A DNA stretch of 64,000 nt from Zonotrichia leucophrys gambelii. Lineage: Eukaryota; Chordata; Aves; Passeriformes; Passerellidae. Where the stretch lies: NCBI RefSeq assembly GCF_028769735.1, contig NC_088171.1, positions 64,718,216 through 64,782,215 on the forward strand, read 5' to 3'. The position numbers were made by a program, and so were the translations under genes. Positions 12,301 to 25,904 of this stretch are shown here, one piece after another; within the stretch, counting starts at the first letter, position 1; every line of letters starts with the position of its first letter. Under the pieces are notes generated by a model that did no database searches, had not been told where the DNA came from, and saw only the letters and a list, made by a program, of their open reading frames with translations.

Positions 12301-13933
12301 ATTACATATTCAGTATACAAAACACAGAATCACTTTCTATATCTAGGCTGCATCAAATTAAATGGCAAGAATGGATTTAAGTACTTTCCTTCTTAAAAAA
12401 AAATCAAATCGTATACAGGATAGTATATATCCTGTTCCTGTAATTAATTAGACTAGCATTAGCAGATAATGACAAATCCTATGATTCTCTATCTTACATT
12501 TTAGCTGAATACTGTAGTCTGATGCAAAGCAGAAAAATAGAAGCAAATTGAGAGTCATCCCCACAGATTAACTTTACTCAAGAAAAATTGCCCTAGTCCT
12601 ATTTTGTGGTCAAGAGACAGACACATAAATCCTCTGAATTGCTGTCAGAAGGATCCTCTTTCTCCTGCTTGTAAAAGGATGCAAAGAGGACTAGCTCACC
12701 TAAGGTAAAGTTTGCTTCTGTAGTGTTATTTTCTCAATGTAAAAGATTTTCTGCTGTTTGTTTTGTTTTTTCAAATAGAAATAGAAGACAGTGATTGCCT
12801 AGCTTTGCCTCTCTGATTAATACTGAACTAAATTCTAATGACAGTTCCTAGAGACAATCACAAAAGCAATATAAAACCACAATAAATTATGAATGTATTA
12901 TATCAACAGCAACTGTACTGCTGACTCACTACCAGGTTGATAGATATGATATCAAAAAGTGGTGTCTCCAGTACAGAGTTCTTTTAAAAAAAAAAGTCAA
13001 AGAGAAATAAAAAATGGAAGAAACATGTAGCACCACACTTTTCAAATTTGAAATTTTGTAAGTACATAATCCAATTAAATGTTCTTTTATGAGGGCAAAT
13101 GGAAGTGCACAGTGATCTCCAAGTCCTTGGTGAGAGCTATATAATTTTGATTTGGTTATTTTCAAATTTACTGGTATATCTAGTGTCAGCATCTAGTTAA
13201 CAGAGCTGACACAGTGGGGATGCTGTACAACATGCACATTAAATGTGATATGTAGTCCCATGTAGCTTCTGCAAATGAACATTTGCAATTCTCTAAAGAC
13301 CACAGACTGTAAGTTAAGAACAGATGCCACAGACTTGAATCCCTATCATGAAATACTAGGGTATGAAAGAATTAACCAAATATAGTAAAAAATTATCACT
13401 TAATTGCATATTGAATTTATCTTATGCATGCTGTGGAACACCAAACATGTATGTAACACATTCACTTTATGCATACAACATGTATTTTTTAGATATTGGT
13501 TATTTTGTTCCAATCAACAAATCATTTTACTGCTGGCACAAAGTTGCCTGTTTTCCCTTACACACATACAGCCAAACATAGTTGGGTAAAAGTCAAATGT
13601 CTTTTCTGCATAGCCTTTTCCTGAACATTTCTACTTTGTTTTGTTGCTCAGTGTGTCGGCTGTGTTTAGTCACTTCTGCTCACTGCAGTGTGAACACACA
13701 CACAAATGCATCTGTGTGTGGACTGAGAGCCAGACAACATGTGGAAAACCTAAGATGTATTGCCAGGTATCTAGCACAGGTGGAATGGTACAAAGCTGCA
13801 AACACAAAAGACTCACATGACTGTGTACATGAATTTCAAATAAACTCAGTGTCTGTGGGCCAGGTTTGTTCTTGTGTAGCTTCACCGAGTTTATCTTGTG
13901 ACATATTGCTGTGGCTGTTGTTAAAACAGCCTG

Positions 13934-13957
13934 TCTAGCAGGTTTTTACCTGCTAGA
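13934..13957. repeat. 10-bp perfect stem-loop
   Basis: TCTAGCAGGT at 13934-13943 and ACCTGCTAGA at 13948-13957 are perfect reverse complements around a TTTT loop. No flanking structure suggests a known RNA class. Confidence 0.9.
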
Positions 13958-16900
13958 AAAAAACAGCGTTTTTCTTTACAATAAAAAGAGAAGGGTGGAT
14001 TATACAAGTTATTTTGAGATATTTGAGTGATATTGTGATCTTAATAGCCATTTCTACCTAGCCAAGACAGTGAATCAATACAGTGTATCTATTTGTTAAA
14101 TGAATTCTCTTCAAACAAAAGAAAGTAGCAGGCATTTAATGAATACCTAGTCATAGCAAACCCATAACTTTTAAAAGATGGGCTAAGAAGTTGCAAACAA
14201 GTGTAAAAAGTTGTGGCACATAAACAAAATTATGATAGAAAGTTTAATTTCTTCACAAAACTGCGTCAGAATTTCAGAACTGATCAGGGACATGCAATGA
14301 AGTCCAACATTCCCTCAATTACTGAAACACTGATTGTATTAAGTTGAGCATTATCTGATGCACTACCACTACTATCCTTCCTTTTTTTTTGGACAGCACC
14401 ACAAGTGTAGTGTCAGTAGTTACAACTTGTAGAGCCGACCAAATGTTTGCTGTTACAACACGTTCATGGAGCTGGTAATGGCCAATCCCACCTCATCCTG
14501 TACAACACTGGCCAAAATAGCCAATGGTGCTGCCAGACTCAAATTCTGTCACTATGTCCTCCTGATAATACAAAAGGACAGAGTCTCACAAATTCTGATC
14601 TGTCATCCTTTTGAAACAAATGGAACCTGACCGAAAAATTATCAAAAAGTTAATTTGAGTCAATTGAGCCAACTGAATAATAAAAAAGTGAAACAGCCAA
14701 GTGATGTATATTCCCCTGCCTTTTGCCATAGACAGGCACAATCTACCTTTATTCACTGCATATACGATTACTGGTATGCAGATTTGATGACAAGCTATTC
14801 CTTAGAGCACATAACAAATTCCAGGTGAGTGTATTTGTGTAGAGCTGCCACACTGCAGAGCTATCTGAACCCAGACCCTGCAGCAGCAACAGGTATCACT
14901 GGAACTCTCAAGTGCAACTTATTCTGATAAAGCCCAGTGCAAAGTTCAGCCACTGAGCTTTTGATCCACAGGATCTGGTCTGTGACTCACATATTCAAAT
15001 TTTGCTATAAGTACCTTGACTGAGGCTTCTGAAGTTAATAAAAAATTATGAGGTAACATATTTGACTGATCTCAGTCCACAATTCACTAATCCCTGTCAA
15101 CACCTCAGAGTTACCACTTCCCAGGGTCATATCTGTGTCCAGTGTCTGAATTCCAGGTCTAGCAGGAAGTCTGTGTGACCTAAATGACCTAAAAATATTC
15201 AATATAGAAGCTATGTTTGATTGGCATGCATTTTTGCTACACCACACAAATGAAGTTTTAAATCCTTAGCAGCATACACATTCCTAGTTTCAGATCATAT
15301 TTCAGTGAAAAAACTCCATGGACACTGGGTCAGATGTGCAGTAGCAATAAAGCAGCAGATCTCTGAGCTTCCTGTAAGCTCTGGAGACCTAGAAGAACTG
15401 AGCATTTAACCCGAAGTGTACTAGGTAAAAACAGAGTCTCCTTCTAAAATATCAATGGAAAAATTTACTGAATTTGTCTCCAAAGATATACTGGCTGAGT
15501 AACACTACCTGAACTCACAGTTCTTGCCTTAAACAGGTGCCCTAATCTAAGATGCAAATAAACACAGATAAAGGAAAATAGTGAAAATATTATACTGGAG
15601 AGATTCAATACAGTAAAATCTGCAGCTTTCACAGCCTTTTCAGTACTGAGGTCTATTTCTCAGAAAAACAGAAGTTTGAAGGAAGAGGGGGAAAGATCAT
15701 ATATTTGTCATGGTCCAAATTTAATCTTCATTCAAAACTAAAAAGCCCCACAACACTGTCAAAGCAAAACTGTCACCTCAAGCCACCTCCAACTGTGAAA
15801 ACATTTCTATTAATCTGTTTAAAATAACTTTAATGGCCTCTCCAGATTTCCTATTCCTAAAATGATCCTCTGAAATAAAGGAATTAAACCCCTGTGTTTA
15901 AAAGGCATAGGAAACAATGAGTTAGCAATAATGAGGTATTAAGAGCAGTAATGAGGTAATTTTTTGATCCCAACCTAATCCAAACAGTTGGAAGATAATT
16001 CCCTAATGTGCCAAATAAGTTCCATCCCTCTCAACTTTGAGAGAACAAAAAAAACAAGCATGAAAATAGGAGTGAGGTTTGTACAAAAACACATCCCATG
16101 AATGAATCTAGGAAATCATTAAAACTGTAATAAATTGGAAATAACATATATGGAGCCACAGGATGGAATTTAAGCTCTTTCAACACAAATTTTACTTCCA
16201 TTTACTGAAATCACTCTCACTTAGTATGAAACTTCATTTGACACACATATTGTGCCTCAGACAACAAAAAGCAGTGGCTTGGCCAAATTTCCTAACAGAT
16301 CTGTGGATAAGGCCACAAAGCTTTAGTCTGCAGGGAAAAGCAGTTGACTTGGCAAGTCTGCCTATGGCTCGCTGACCTTTGTTTCAGAAAAGGTCACTGC
16401 AGAGTCAGGTTCCCGAACTTCCCAGGGATTCTGCAACTCTAAAGCTAGGGATCTTTTAGACTGTAGCATCATGGTATCCTAAAGAAACATGAATAAATAA
16501 ACCCTTTTTTAAAATTCCCACAAAACCTTTTCAGAAGTCCAGGAGCAATCAGGAGTGATTACCAGTCCAGTTCTTGGTTATCAGCAACCAAGACATTGTT
16601 GAAAAGCGCTGTAAGAATACACAAAACAAGCTGCACGTAGGTGAAAGGCTGAAGGTTTCTGTGTCTGTGTGAGGAGCTCTGATTGTCTCTTGTTTGCCCT
16701 GAGCACAATTATGAGAGTTTAGCTTACAGTGCTATCAAGCTGGCTCTTCTTGTTACATTCAATACAACAAAAAAATGAAAAGGCAGTAAATTTTTTTCCC
16801 CAATTATTTTCAGTGGAAGAATAGAACACTGTGCACCTTCGGCTGCAGGAATTAAGCTGTGAGCCAAGGCAGATTATAATTGATTTGCTAAAGGAGCAAA

Positions 16901-17084
16901 TAGAAACCCTTGAGTTACACAGCATTTTCAGCAAGAGAATGACAGACTGAAACAGGTTTAACACTGATGCTAGGTTAAATCTTAAATTAGGCATGTGCAA
17001 AGCCTTTCGGTTTTTCAGGGTGTGGCTCACATACGGAATGAACAAACCAGTTTTAAAGAGGTGACACCTCCACAATTAGAATTA

Positions 17085-17165
17085 TTATTTTAAAGAATCA
17101 TAGAATAAATCAGATATGGAATTGTAAATGCTATAAAAAAATCATCCTGTTATTATTAGTTCCAA
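17085..17165 (-). mobile_element. Probable degraded CR1 3' end, minus orientation
   Basis: AAAGAATCATAGAATAAATCAG followed by an 'AAATCATCCTGTT...AGTTCC' segment follows the order of a CR1 3' terminus on the minus strand, with heavy divergence in between. The match is weak and rests mainly on the AATCATAGAATAA tail. Confidence 0.4.
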
Positions 17166-17397
17166 AGGACCAGTAGCTGCTGACACTGCTGAACTTTGTG
17201 ATCATTCTTCTAGATTAAACTACTAGTAATTTTCTAAAAAGCGAGTTTCTTTTCTATAGTTTATGTAATTTAAATCCTTATCTTTGGTTTCTTTTTTAAA
17301 GATGCATCAAATAAATGGTTTAAATAAGACAGAAGAAGCTGTATGAAACTAGCCTTGCTGAAATGAAAAAGTTACTTTCTTTGGAAAAAAAGATAAT

Positions 17398-17467
17398 TTA
17401 GGGGCCTGTGGATTAGATGACCTGAAAAGGTCCCTTCCAACATAAAAAATTCTGGGATTCTCTGATA
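17398..17467 (+). mobile_element. CR1 3'-end fragment, plus orientation
   Basis: GGATTAGATGACCTGAAAAGG, then TCCCTTCCAAC and TTCTGGGATTCTCTGAT, is the characteristic CR1 3' terminus on the plus strand. It faces the minus-oriented remnant about 230 bp upstream, so two independent insertions sit head-on. Confidence 0.7.
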
Positions 17468-17818
17468 GATATTTTTATATATTATATGTTCTATACTTCA
17501 TGAATTTAATAAACTTTCTCTTTTATTTTACTTATAAATATTAGTTAATATTAAATATATTTTCATTACACATTATGCAATTTTATGCATTGTATTTTAC
17601 ATATTCTATCATGCAAATAAAACAAAATCAAACAAGAGATAATGTGGCCATTTTACTTTAAATAAAGTTACAAACTAAAGAAGTACTGGAAAAAATTAGT
17701 AAGAGAGAAAACCAGACGTTCCTGTGTTCTTGGTGGAGTATTTTAACAGCAGTCTCCAGTTCAATGTGTACAGTGACAACAAAGGAGCAGCCACTATGAC
17801 TATTAGCACTGCAATTCT

Positions 17819-17876
17819 TTATACAAATGGATCAATGGATCCTTATACAAATGGATCTGTACACACACACACACAC
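17819..17876. repeat. Short tandem duplication plus (AC)8
   Basis: The 15-mer TTATACAAATGGATC occurs at 17819-17833 and again at 17843-17857 (24-bp period). It is followed by eight AC units at 17861-17876. Confidence 0.95.
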
Positions 17877-17880
17877 GACA

Positions 17881-17911
17881 AACCAGTCCCAATAGAACAC
17901 TGGGACTGGTT
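17881..17911. repeat. 11-bp perfect stem-loop
   Basis: AACCAGTCCCA (17881-17891) and TGGGACTGGTT (17901-17911) are perfect reverse complements around a 9-base loop, directly after the AC microsatellite. Confidence 0.93.
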
Positions 17912-18169
17912 CATTTCCATTCATAATTCTGCATGCAGTCACACCTTTCCACCTATCCTGCAGATCATGAATTTGCATTTGGTGGGGGAATGGATGTGTA
18001 TTTCCAGCACTCAAAATTTTTGAAAAAGGGAAACTGCAAGTGCTTTCCAGCCAAGTATTAACACCAGGCTGCATCCACCGGTGCTGGATAGAAACTGAGT
18101 AGTCCCGGTCTTTGCAGGTGGAGCGTGGGAGGTGAAATCCACCGTCAGTGAATGAGGTTGCTGGGCAAG

Positions 18170-18210
18170 ACACACACACACACTCCCACACAGCAGCTGC
18201 TGCTGCTGCT
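18170..18210. repeat. AC run followed by short CTG run
   Basis: About seven AC units (18170-18183) are followed after a short gap by CTGCTGCTGCTGCT (18197-18210). On the minus strand these code for alanine-rich and Cys-Val-rich stretches, which makes a misleading signal-peptide-like open frame. Confidence 0.92.
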
Positions 18211-20925
18211 CCTGTCAATAGCCCCAAGAGAAGGAGAGAGACTTTTTCAAAGGTGAGCTGATTCAACTGCACAAGGGTTTAAATACATTTTACTAATTAT
18301 TTCCTGAATTAGAGCTATCTTCCACTAAATAATGGTAACTGCTCAAGCGGACTTAGGCTGGAACAGGAGCAGACCCCTAAAAACTGCCACCCACTCTCTC
18401 AAGTCAATGACTAAACTTGTGCTGACTTCAATCACCCTGGAATAAACAGACCTTTAAACCTGAGGCTCTCCCTCAAACAAAAATGGACTAAAGTCAGCAG
18501 GTGTTTTGCTCAGAAAGGCTCCAGTATGAACTTCCAACTACTAAAAACAGCCCCTGGACACATACAGATGCACTGCCCATCATCCATCAAGTCTCTCTAC
18601 TGAAATGTAATTTTGTAGAGAACCTAAACATCTCTGAGGAGCTGAGCTTTTGCTTATCATTCTCCTCCTGGAGAGTATCAGGAAACATGAATTAATAAGT
18701 GTATTTTCACCTGTACTAAGGAGGTCTAACGCTTGTTATTTGTTGTCACTCAGCAAACAGTCAGAAATGTGACACTAACTTTTGAGTTTTGGTTGTACTC
18801 TTGAAAATTAGTGTTTGCATTTCAGAAAATGAAAACATTTAAAAGGTTGAGATTGATGTTATGGAACTGGCATCCAAAATGACGACAGGAAAGTGGAAAA
18901 TGTAGAAACAAATATCAAAACAACAAGTAATACCAAAACAGCAATTGTCCCTTCTTTTCTTCCCTGCTTTTATTCATTGAAATTACCACAGAAGATATGC
19001 ATACAGCCTTTAGGCTGGAGATCTGTATAACACAATAATCAGTATAATCAATCTCCAGCAACTCCCATATGTGCAGCACATCAGGTTCTCCACCAAATTT
19101 GTTCAATAACTAAAATTAACACTTTAAGGAAGATATGGTATGAATACCACAGGGATTCCTGGAAAAGCTGCACTTCAGGAAATATTTAAGCTTCTTAAAT
19201 TTTATAACATTAATGCTGATGAACCATTATAAATACTGATGAATGGCTCTAGAAAGGGATCATGTGTTGTTCAGCCCAGCTGATGACATAGATGAGCCTG
19301 TGGTTCCAGGAATGTTAAGGGGACCATCTTTCCCCAGAAGATTTCACTCCAGTGTTACTATGACACATTTTAGTTTCTTTTTATGAAATGCTTCGCAGAA
19401 GAACTCTCTGCAATTCACTCCCTGCTGCTGCTGACCCCGAGGCCCCAGTGTGGCCCCTAACTGTGCTGATCTCTAAGGTGCATACACAAGAGGTGACAGC
19501 AGCCACAGACAAACCACTGAAGCACACTGAGGCAGCCAAGCACAGGCAAGCAGAACAGGTTTAGCTGATTATTGCAGGATGAATGAAGCTGGTGGATGGA
19601 AGAGGCTGGATTGGTCTGCTCAGACACCTGAACAACCATTTGTAAGCCATGGCACAGATGAGTGCCTACTGGCTTGACTTTGTAATTACATTCCTCATGG
19701 CAATACCCAACTATTTGCATTAAAACCATTTAACCTTTTATAAATACCACAACATGCAGTTTTGATGCTTTAAACACACTTCACTCAATCTGTGGTGCCT
19801 ATCTTATAGTGGGGAAATGAGTTGGAAAAGTGTCCCAGCTCAGCAGCTGGGCAGTAGAGGTAGATGACCTCCAACAGAGCAGAGGGACAAGATAGACCTG
19901 AACTTCACTGGGATGCAGAAAGGTCTCTTGCTAATCTGATGTGCACACCAAAGGAACAACAGTAACCTAATAACAAGCATCTGTAGGCCACAGATCGTCT
20001 ATGAAGGTGCTTCTAGGTTTTTTCTCCTTTGTATCTAAACTATTTATATTTCAACCTAATGGGATATATAGGAACTTGGATTAAAAGTTCTTTTATCAAC
20101 TATTTATTTCACAAATATTACAAATTACGTACTATTCACCGTTTTATTTAGATTATACTCCAAGTATTTCTTTTTTCCCTTCAAAACCTACATATATAGT
20201 TAGCCTTATTAGCTCGAGGTTAAGTATCAAATCTTCATCATATTTATTGTTCATGCTTCTTTTCATACTCTGTGATGTCAGTTAGAGTAGTGGAAATCAG
20301 TATATAATCAATAGTATTGTTCCAGAAGTACTGAAACAACTGAATTAAAATGAAAACTGAAGTTCTTTTTTATACCAAGGTTTTATATATTTTTACTGTT
20401 CATGGTTTACCTCATAAATCAGCCTTAGAGTGTTGTTTTCCTTTCTTCTCCTTTATGAAGATACAAGAATGGTACATCTGATGAGGGATTAAAAGAGAAC
20501 TTCAAGATAAATTATTCATGAGAGCAAACAATATTCTTTTCTAAAGAAAATGATAGCTTTTAGAAACACAATGCAATATATGCAGAGCCTTTGTAAATAC
20601 AGGGAAGCAAGAAAATAAGAATGAAATAAATGACTGGTTTTGAAACAAAAATACTATTTCTGGTACCTACATGATTGGCCTACATTTACTCAAGGAAAAC
20701 ATTCATTCAGACATGTAGGCTGAAATGCTGACCCTGTCAGCCAGCAGCAAAACACTTACTAACTTGAGGAGAAACAGGATTTCATCCCATCAGTGTGAAA
20801 TATTTATAGTTCCTCCAATCCATTTTAGATATTAAAATTAAGCATATTTTGTTACTTTTCTTTCTGTTTTGTTACTTTACTTTGCTCCTCCTCCCTTTTT
20901 GAGAAATCAAAAAAAAGTAAGGTAA

Positions 20926-20975
20926 TGTGGCTATTTAGACTAGATGATCATTTGTAGGTCCTTTCCAACTGAAAT
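20926..20975 (+). mobile_element. CR1 3'-end fragment, plus orientation
   Basis: ACTAGATGATCATTTGTAGG followed by TCCTTTCCAACTGAAAT is the terminal portion of a CR1 element. It runs directly into the ATTCT array, at the place where CR1 elements normally end in a few copies of an ATTCTATG-like unit. It is strongly 5'-truncated. Confidence 0.72.
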
Positions 20976-21054
20976 ATTCTATTCTATTCTATTCTATTCT
21001 ATTCTATTCTATTCTATTCTATTCTATTCTATTCTATTCTATTCTATTCTATTC
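20976..21054 (+). repeat. (ATTCT)15 pentanucleotide microsatellite
   Basis: Fifteen uninterrupted ATTCT units plus a partial ATTC, 79 bp in all. It starts at the 3' end of a CR1 fragment, so the array probably began as that element's own 3' tail and expanded by slippage. ATTCT arrays are known to unpair easily. The same unit, expanded in an ATXN10 intron, underlies human SCA10. Confidence 0.98.
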
Positions 21055-24000
21055 CTTAGCTTGATTCATCCTAGACCCTTTTTTGGCTTTGTATTTCCAA
21101 AATAACACCTTCTTTATTCAACAGAGGAAATCTTTCTGCCACAGATGTTGGGAGAAATCATGTATTGAGAAAGATTTCAGAAAAGGGGCCTAGCCTTAAA
21201 AAGCTCTCAAAATATTTTAAAATAAAAAGATGCCACTCCACTTGCTATGAAGAGTATAAAAGCTGGAGTAAATGACTGTGCTAGGCTGTATGCTGCTGTG
21301 CCTGATCAGCTCTGCATCCCTAATCTAGGTAGTCATAAATTGCAAAATAATAATTTAGTCTGACAAAACTGCATAATAATATAAGTAATGTGCTGTACCT
21401 AGGGATCCTTGCCAGCAGTGTCATTTTGCAGAAGGATATAAAACTGAGATATCCTGACTCTTCAAGTTCTTGGCTGAGGGAGAGGTTGAAAGATCAGAAG
21501 AAAACTCGCATTGCTGTAGGGCCTGGCATTCTGCATGGGGAAAAGCATAAATCACCTCGGATTCTTTCAAGAACTAGGTAAAATATTTCAAAGACTCACA
21601 TTCAAAACTCATGGGTTTGCCCCCTCTCTATTAGGGTAGCAGGTGTATTTACAGAAGATAGCTGTCAATAGCTGAATGGGCTCTTACAGGAGAAGACCAA
21701 GCATGGTGACTATGTTGAGGTAAAGGTCTTTATTTACTGCCTGAGTGAAACGATCTAACAGGGACTAAGTGCTTTTCTTGCTTTCCCCTCACCCACACAG
21801 TGCAAAGGAGCTTGGAGATGGACAAAACCAACTAGGAACAGCCTTGGGAGAAGGGGGTAGCAAATGTCACCTGGCAGCTTATTAACAGTTGAGGAAGAAC
21901 AGAGGAATTCTGTCTCTAAGGGGCTTTTTCTTTGATTTACTTGGCCTGTAATGACCACAACTGGGGTTACACTACTTAGGAACCACTGTTTAAATAAGGG
22001 CACAGTCTATGTAAATGTTTGGAGCAACACTAAATTTCTTTCAGAATACACACTGGTTATCTGTCCTCATTGCTATTTGATCTTACAAAGTCTTCTCTCT
22101 GTAAAAACAATCTTATTAAGCTATCAATTCATGTGATTTTACCACAAATATTGCACAATTAGGTGTTTTCTTTGAAGCAAAATTCCCTAGAATCAGGCAA
22201 TTCTGTATTTTAAATAAACAAAAAAAAGTTTCAAGCCCAATGGTTTGCACAGTAAACGTTGAATTTATTAACAAAAAATAATCTCAAATATCCCCAGTTT
22301 TTCAGGAAAAAAATCTTATTTTCTGTGCATCTGGATTTTTCAGTACCTCTGCTGCACCAGCTGTCAGGGCTTTCCTATGCAACAAGAATATTGAACTCTG
22401 GTAATCATTTTTAAGTCTTCCCAGGAAAAAGTTTAGAGCTGACTCCATGCTTTCTATCATAGTAGATAAAATAAAACAAACTACAACCTGGATTTACTGG
22501 GGGAAAAAAAGGAAGTCACCTCCTCAGCAATAAGCAAAAATGACTTTGACTGATCACTAAATGAGTGATTTTAACTGTCAGTAGTACATGAAGAAGACTG
22601 ATGCATTTTACTGGTGTCGTAGACACAGCAAGTCTTGACAAGCTCTGATCACAACAGTGGTGCCATCACACACATGGTGATGAAAGAAACACAGCAGCAG
22701 ACAACAAGGAAAAATATGTCACCTACAAAGAAAAAATGCAGCTGCAAGAATACCCAGATTAAAACACCAGACTTCCATGCCTGACCCATTTGCACATTCT
22801 GAAAGTGACTGGAGCTTCAGGGATAGTGGGACACAAGTCAAAGAAGCTGTGGCATGCAGATGACCATGAAAAACTTTATTTAACTTCCAGTAGTGTTTGG
22901 GTGCACTAGCATTTTTCTCTGTTGCAGATGGCTTACAAAGCACTGGCAAAGACTAGGCTGAGAGCGTGGACATTTAAGTAGCTGCAATTATCCTACTCAG
23001 ATGGTTCACAGCTCACATCTGGGCCTGGAACAGTGAGCCAGCACCATGGTAAAGTTGTCCTGAAACTACCAAAGCAGAACTATACATTCAACTACTCAGC
23101 TGGAAGCAGTAGCTTGCTTTGTTCAGTTGTGTTGGGGCCTCACTAGAGAATACTGCCAGTCTCTCTTAAACAATCTTCTGCATCCCAGATTGAAAGGAAG
23201 GTGAAAACAGGACCAGGGAGCTTAAACAGAAATGCCAAAATCCTAAAATGAGAAAACTAACACTGACCAATGAGTAAGACTTTGTTACTCCTTTTGACGA
23301 CTGCTTCCATAGCTTTGATCCACAGCAAGAGAGATCAAGGTGGCACAATAACACTACACTCACATACTTGGAAGATTTGCTCAGTCAAATCATCCTCACT
23401 AGAAGTTCCTTGCAAATTTCTTCCTGTAATTAAATGAAAACCACAAAATTTCACTTGAAATCCATAACAGAACGCCGTAGTGTACTAAACAGGTTGTTTA
23501 GCAAAAACACAACCATGAGCATCAATAGACAGGGCAATGTAAATACTTAGAGCTGAGCTACCATATCCACTGAGGAGCTTTCCCAAAACTTCTGTGGAAC
23601 TGAATTAAACCACACAACTACCATTAGTAAAAGTGGTCACAAAGATTAGTATTTGTGAGATCAGAACAGTTTCCCCTTGGAAACAGCAAAGCCCTTAAAC
23701 ATATTCTGAATTATAAAGTGAGTAATTCCATCCCTATGTGACAAGCTGCATAAATACAACAGGAATGCTTAAGTGCTCAGCTACACGGGGCTGCCATTAC
23801 TCACACACTTAATGATAAGCGCGTGCTCATCACTTCACTTTTTATGTTGCCGTGTCTAAAAAGAAGCATGCAACTAATTAATGTACAATTATGAGAGCCC
23901 ACACCCCCAGAGCTCACTGCATAAAAAAGAATGCAAAGAAGAGATAAAAAAGCAAAAGAATGACAGCTGTGAAATGAAATGTAATTTGAATCTGCCTGCA

Positions 24001-25904
24001 TATTTTACAGGTGAATGAATGACAGATTTCACCCCAGTTTGAAAGAGGAAAAGCTGTCCACTTCTTTGGCAGAATCTTCCCTTTATTTTTTTCTGCGTGT
24101 TTTGACACTTGATCTGTACAAGATAACCACAAAGGGCTCTTCAGGGATCCATTTTGTTAATTAGCTATACGTTGTTTTTCAAATTCTGTAGACTAAACAG
24201 CAGATTTGGTAAGCAAAACCAATCCTGACATGTCCTGAATGCACTCCAATATTATTTAAGTACCTCTAGCAAATCACACTACCAATATTTTCACATGATA
24301 GTCCAATTTCTTTTCACATCAGTACGTGCTTCTGCAATTTTAATCCATATTTTCTGCATTGCCCCAGCAAAGACAGACTGCATGAAATTAAGGCAATAAG
24401 CAACAATATTTGTGGTTTTCTCCAGACTCATCTATGAATCATTTAGGTGCAACTTTCATCAATAGAGAAATTTTACAATCATATACATTGAAAGTCCATT
24501 TTCAACACAGACTAGGAATGTAACAATTAACATTTTAAATCTTCTTCTGCAGGAAAAAAAAATGTATGCAAATAAAAGATGCATCAGAGTATTTTCTTCT
24601 AGGTAGGTTACAATGCTGTCATTCTACAGAGATTTTGATAGCCTGCATCTACGGCTTCTGATGTGTTCTTTGGGATCCCTGCACAACTTTAGAAATACAC
24701 TCTTCTATAAAAGGGAATAAAACATATCAGCCTTGGCACAGATTGTCTGCAGCAGCAATGTTAGGAAGTAAAATGAAAAAAGAATCATAAAGTTGTATTA
24801 AATCAAATCTACTAGATTCCATGAACTGCTACATTTTAACAGGGTAACTTCCTGCAAGAGGGCTATTACTGCACTGCTTTGCTTAAGAGAAGCTCCTCAA
24901 AATTTCAAGAGGACTATGGCCCAAGTTAGAATTTTAAGTCTTCTTTGGAATGTTTTGATCTGGAAGTTGGTGACCCTGTCTTCACTAAAAAGTACATCAA
25001 TAAAAATCTTTAACTGTTAATGTTTCAATTACAGGCATCAATGTAATTTCTGTATATCTGAATGTACTGTCAGATCGAGGGCAAAGTGGCCAGCCCCAAG
25101 GCCTGATGTTCCAGTCATTCCTTGCTCAGTGTTTCACTTGACATCAATTCCAACACCCACTTTCAAAACTTATTCTTTAATGCTGTCCAATCCCTTTTCC
25201 TGATGGAAGAGAACAAATGCATGCTATCTACTCAATTTTTTGCACATATAATATTTTGCAAAGTCCAAAATTCGCACATCTTTCATATTCTTCCCTTTAG
25301 GGGGATGTTGCTCAGCCTGAATTGAAAGTTCTGAAGTTCTTCAGATCACCTTTATTTATTACAGAAACTGCAAGGCTTTCTTCTCTAGCATTTTCAGGCA
25401 CTACATCTTATATCTTTGCTTGCCATTGGGTTTCCTGCTTTTTATGAGGTCACTTTACAGTTACTGAATCTCCCCTTTTCCTCTTCTTACTAAATTTATT
25501 ACTTGTTCCTTTTACCTTAGACTAAGCCTTTTATGTTTGCCAAAATTCTCCTTGGGGTAAGAAGAATTAAGCTGACTGTTTTGTGAAGAAAGGACTAGAA
25601 GACAGGAGCAAAGATGGATTACAGACATGTTTTAGACATGTAGGGCATATGGTCGTTTGGTAGCTTCATAAAACTCTCCATAGAAAAGGAATGCCTCATA
25701 GTTTCTCCTTCTTTTCTGTATGCCCATTATATAAAAGGATGATGTGAAGTGCTCAACTGAGCTCTTACAATAAGAGCTTATAAAACTTTTCATCACTGTT
25801 ATGTTTGCCCAATTATCCCATCAGAAAAAAACCAAACAATATTAGAGGTAGCAGCAATTTAATGGAATAGTTTAGAAAATACATAAAATCGGATGCACTT
25901 GAAA
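21055..25904. other. Intergenic, no gene recognised
   Basis: About 4.8 kb of AT-rich DNA with short chance frames on both strands. I saw no recognisable repeat family, RNA gene or exon pattern here. Confidence 0.6.

Larger units (their letters stand above)
5501..17084. other. Long intergenic stretch, no gene recognised
   Basis: About 11.6 kb of AT-rich DNA. It includes a small foldback at 5746-5771 (TGTGAATTC and GAATTCACA around 8 bases), the CpG-rich patch near 6.2-6.35 kb, a stem-loop at 13934-13957 and ordinary short A or T runs. No open frame has a recognisable domain, and none looks like a spliced exon of a known family. Distal regulatory elements for either neighbouring gene may lie here but cannot be seen without conservation or chromatin data. 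Confidence 0.6.
17468..20925. other. Intergenic, no gene recognised
   Basis: Very AT-rich up to about 17.7 kb, then a region with short tandem repeats (AC runs and a CTG run), then ordinary intergenic DNA. The longest minus-strand frame (17832-18272) is built largely from the AC and CTG repeats and is not a credible gene. Confidence 0.6.

Noticed and set aside
17832..18272. Minus-strand 146-codon frame with a signal-peptide-like start
   Set aside because: The hydrophobic start and Cys-Val stretches are translations of CTG and AC microsatellites. There is no domain and no splice or promoter support.
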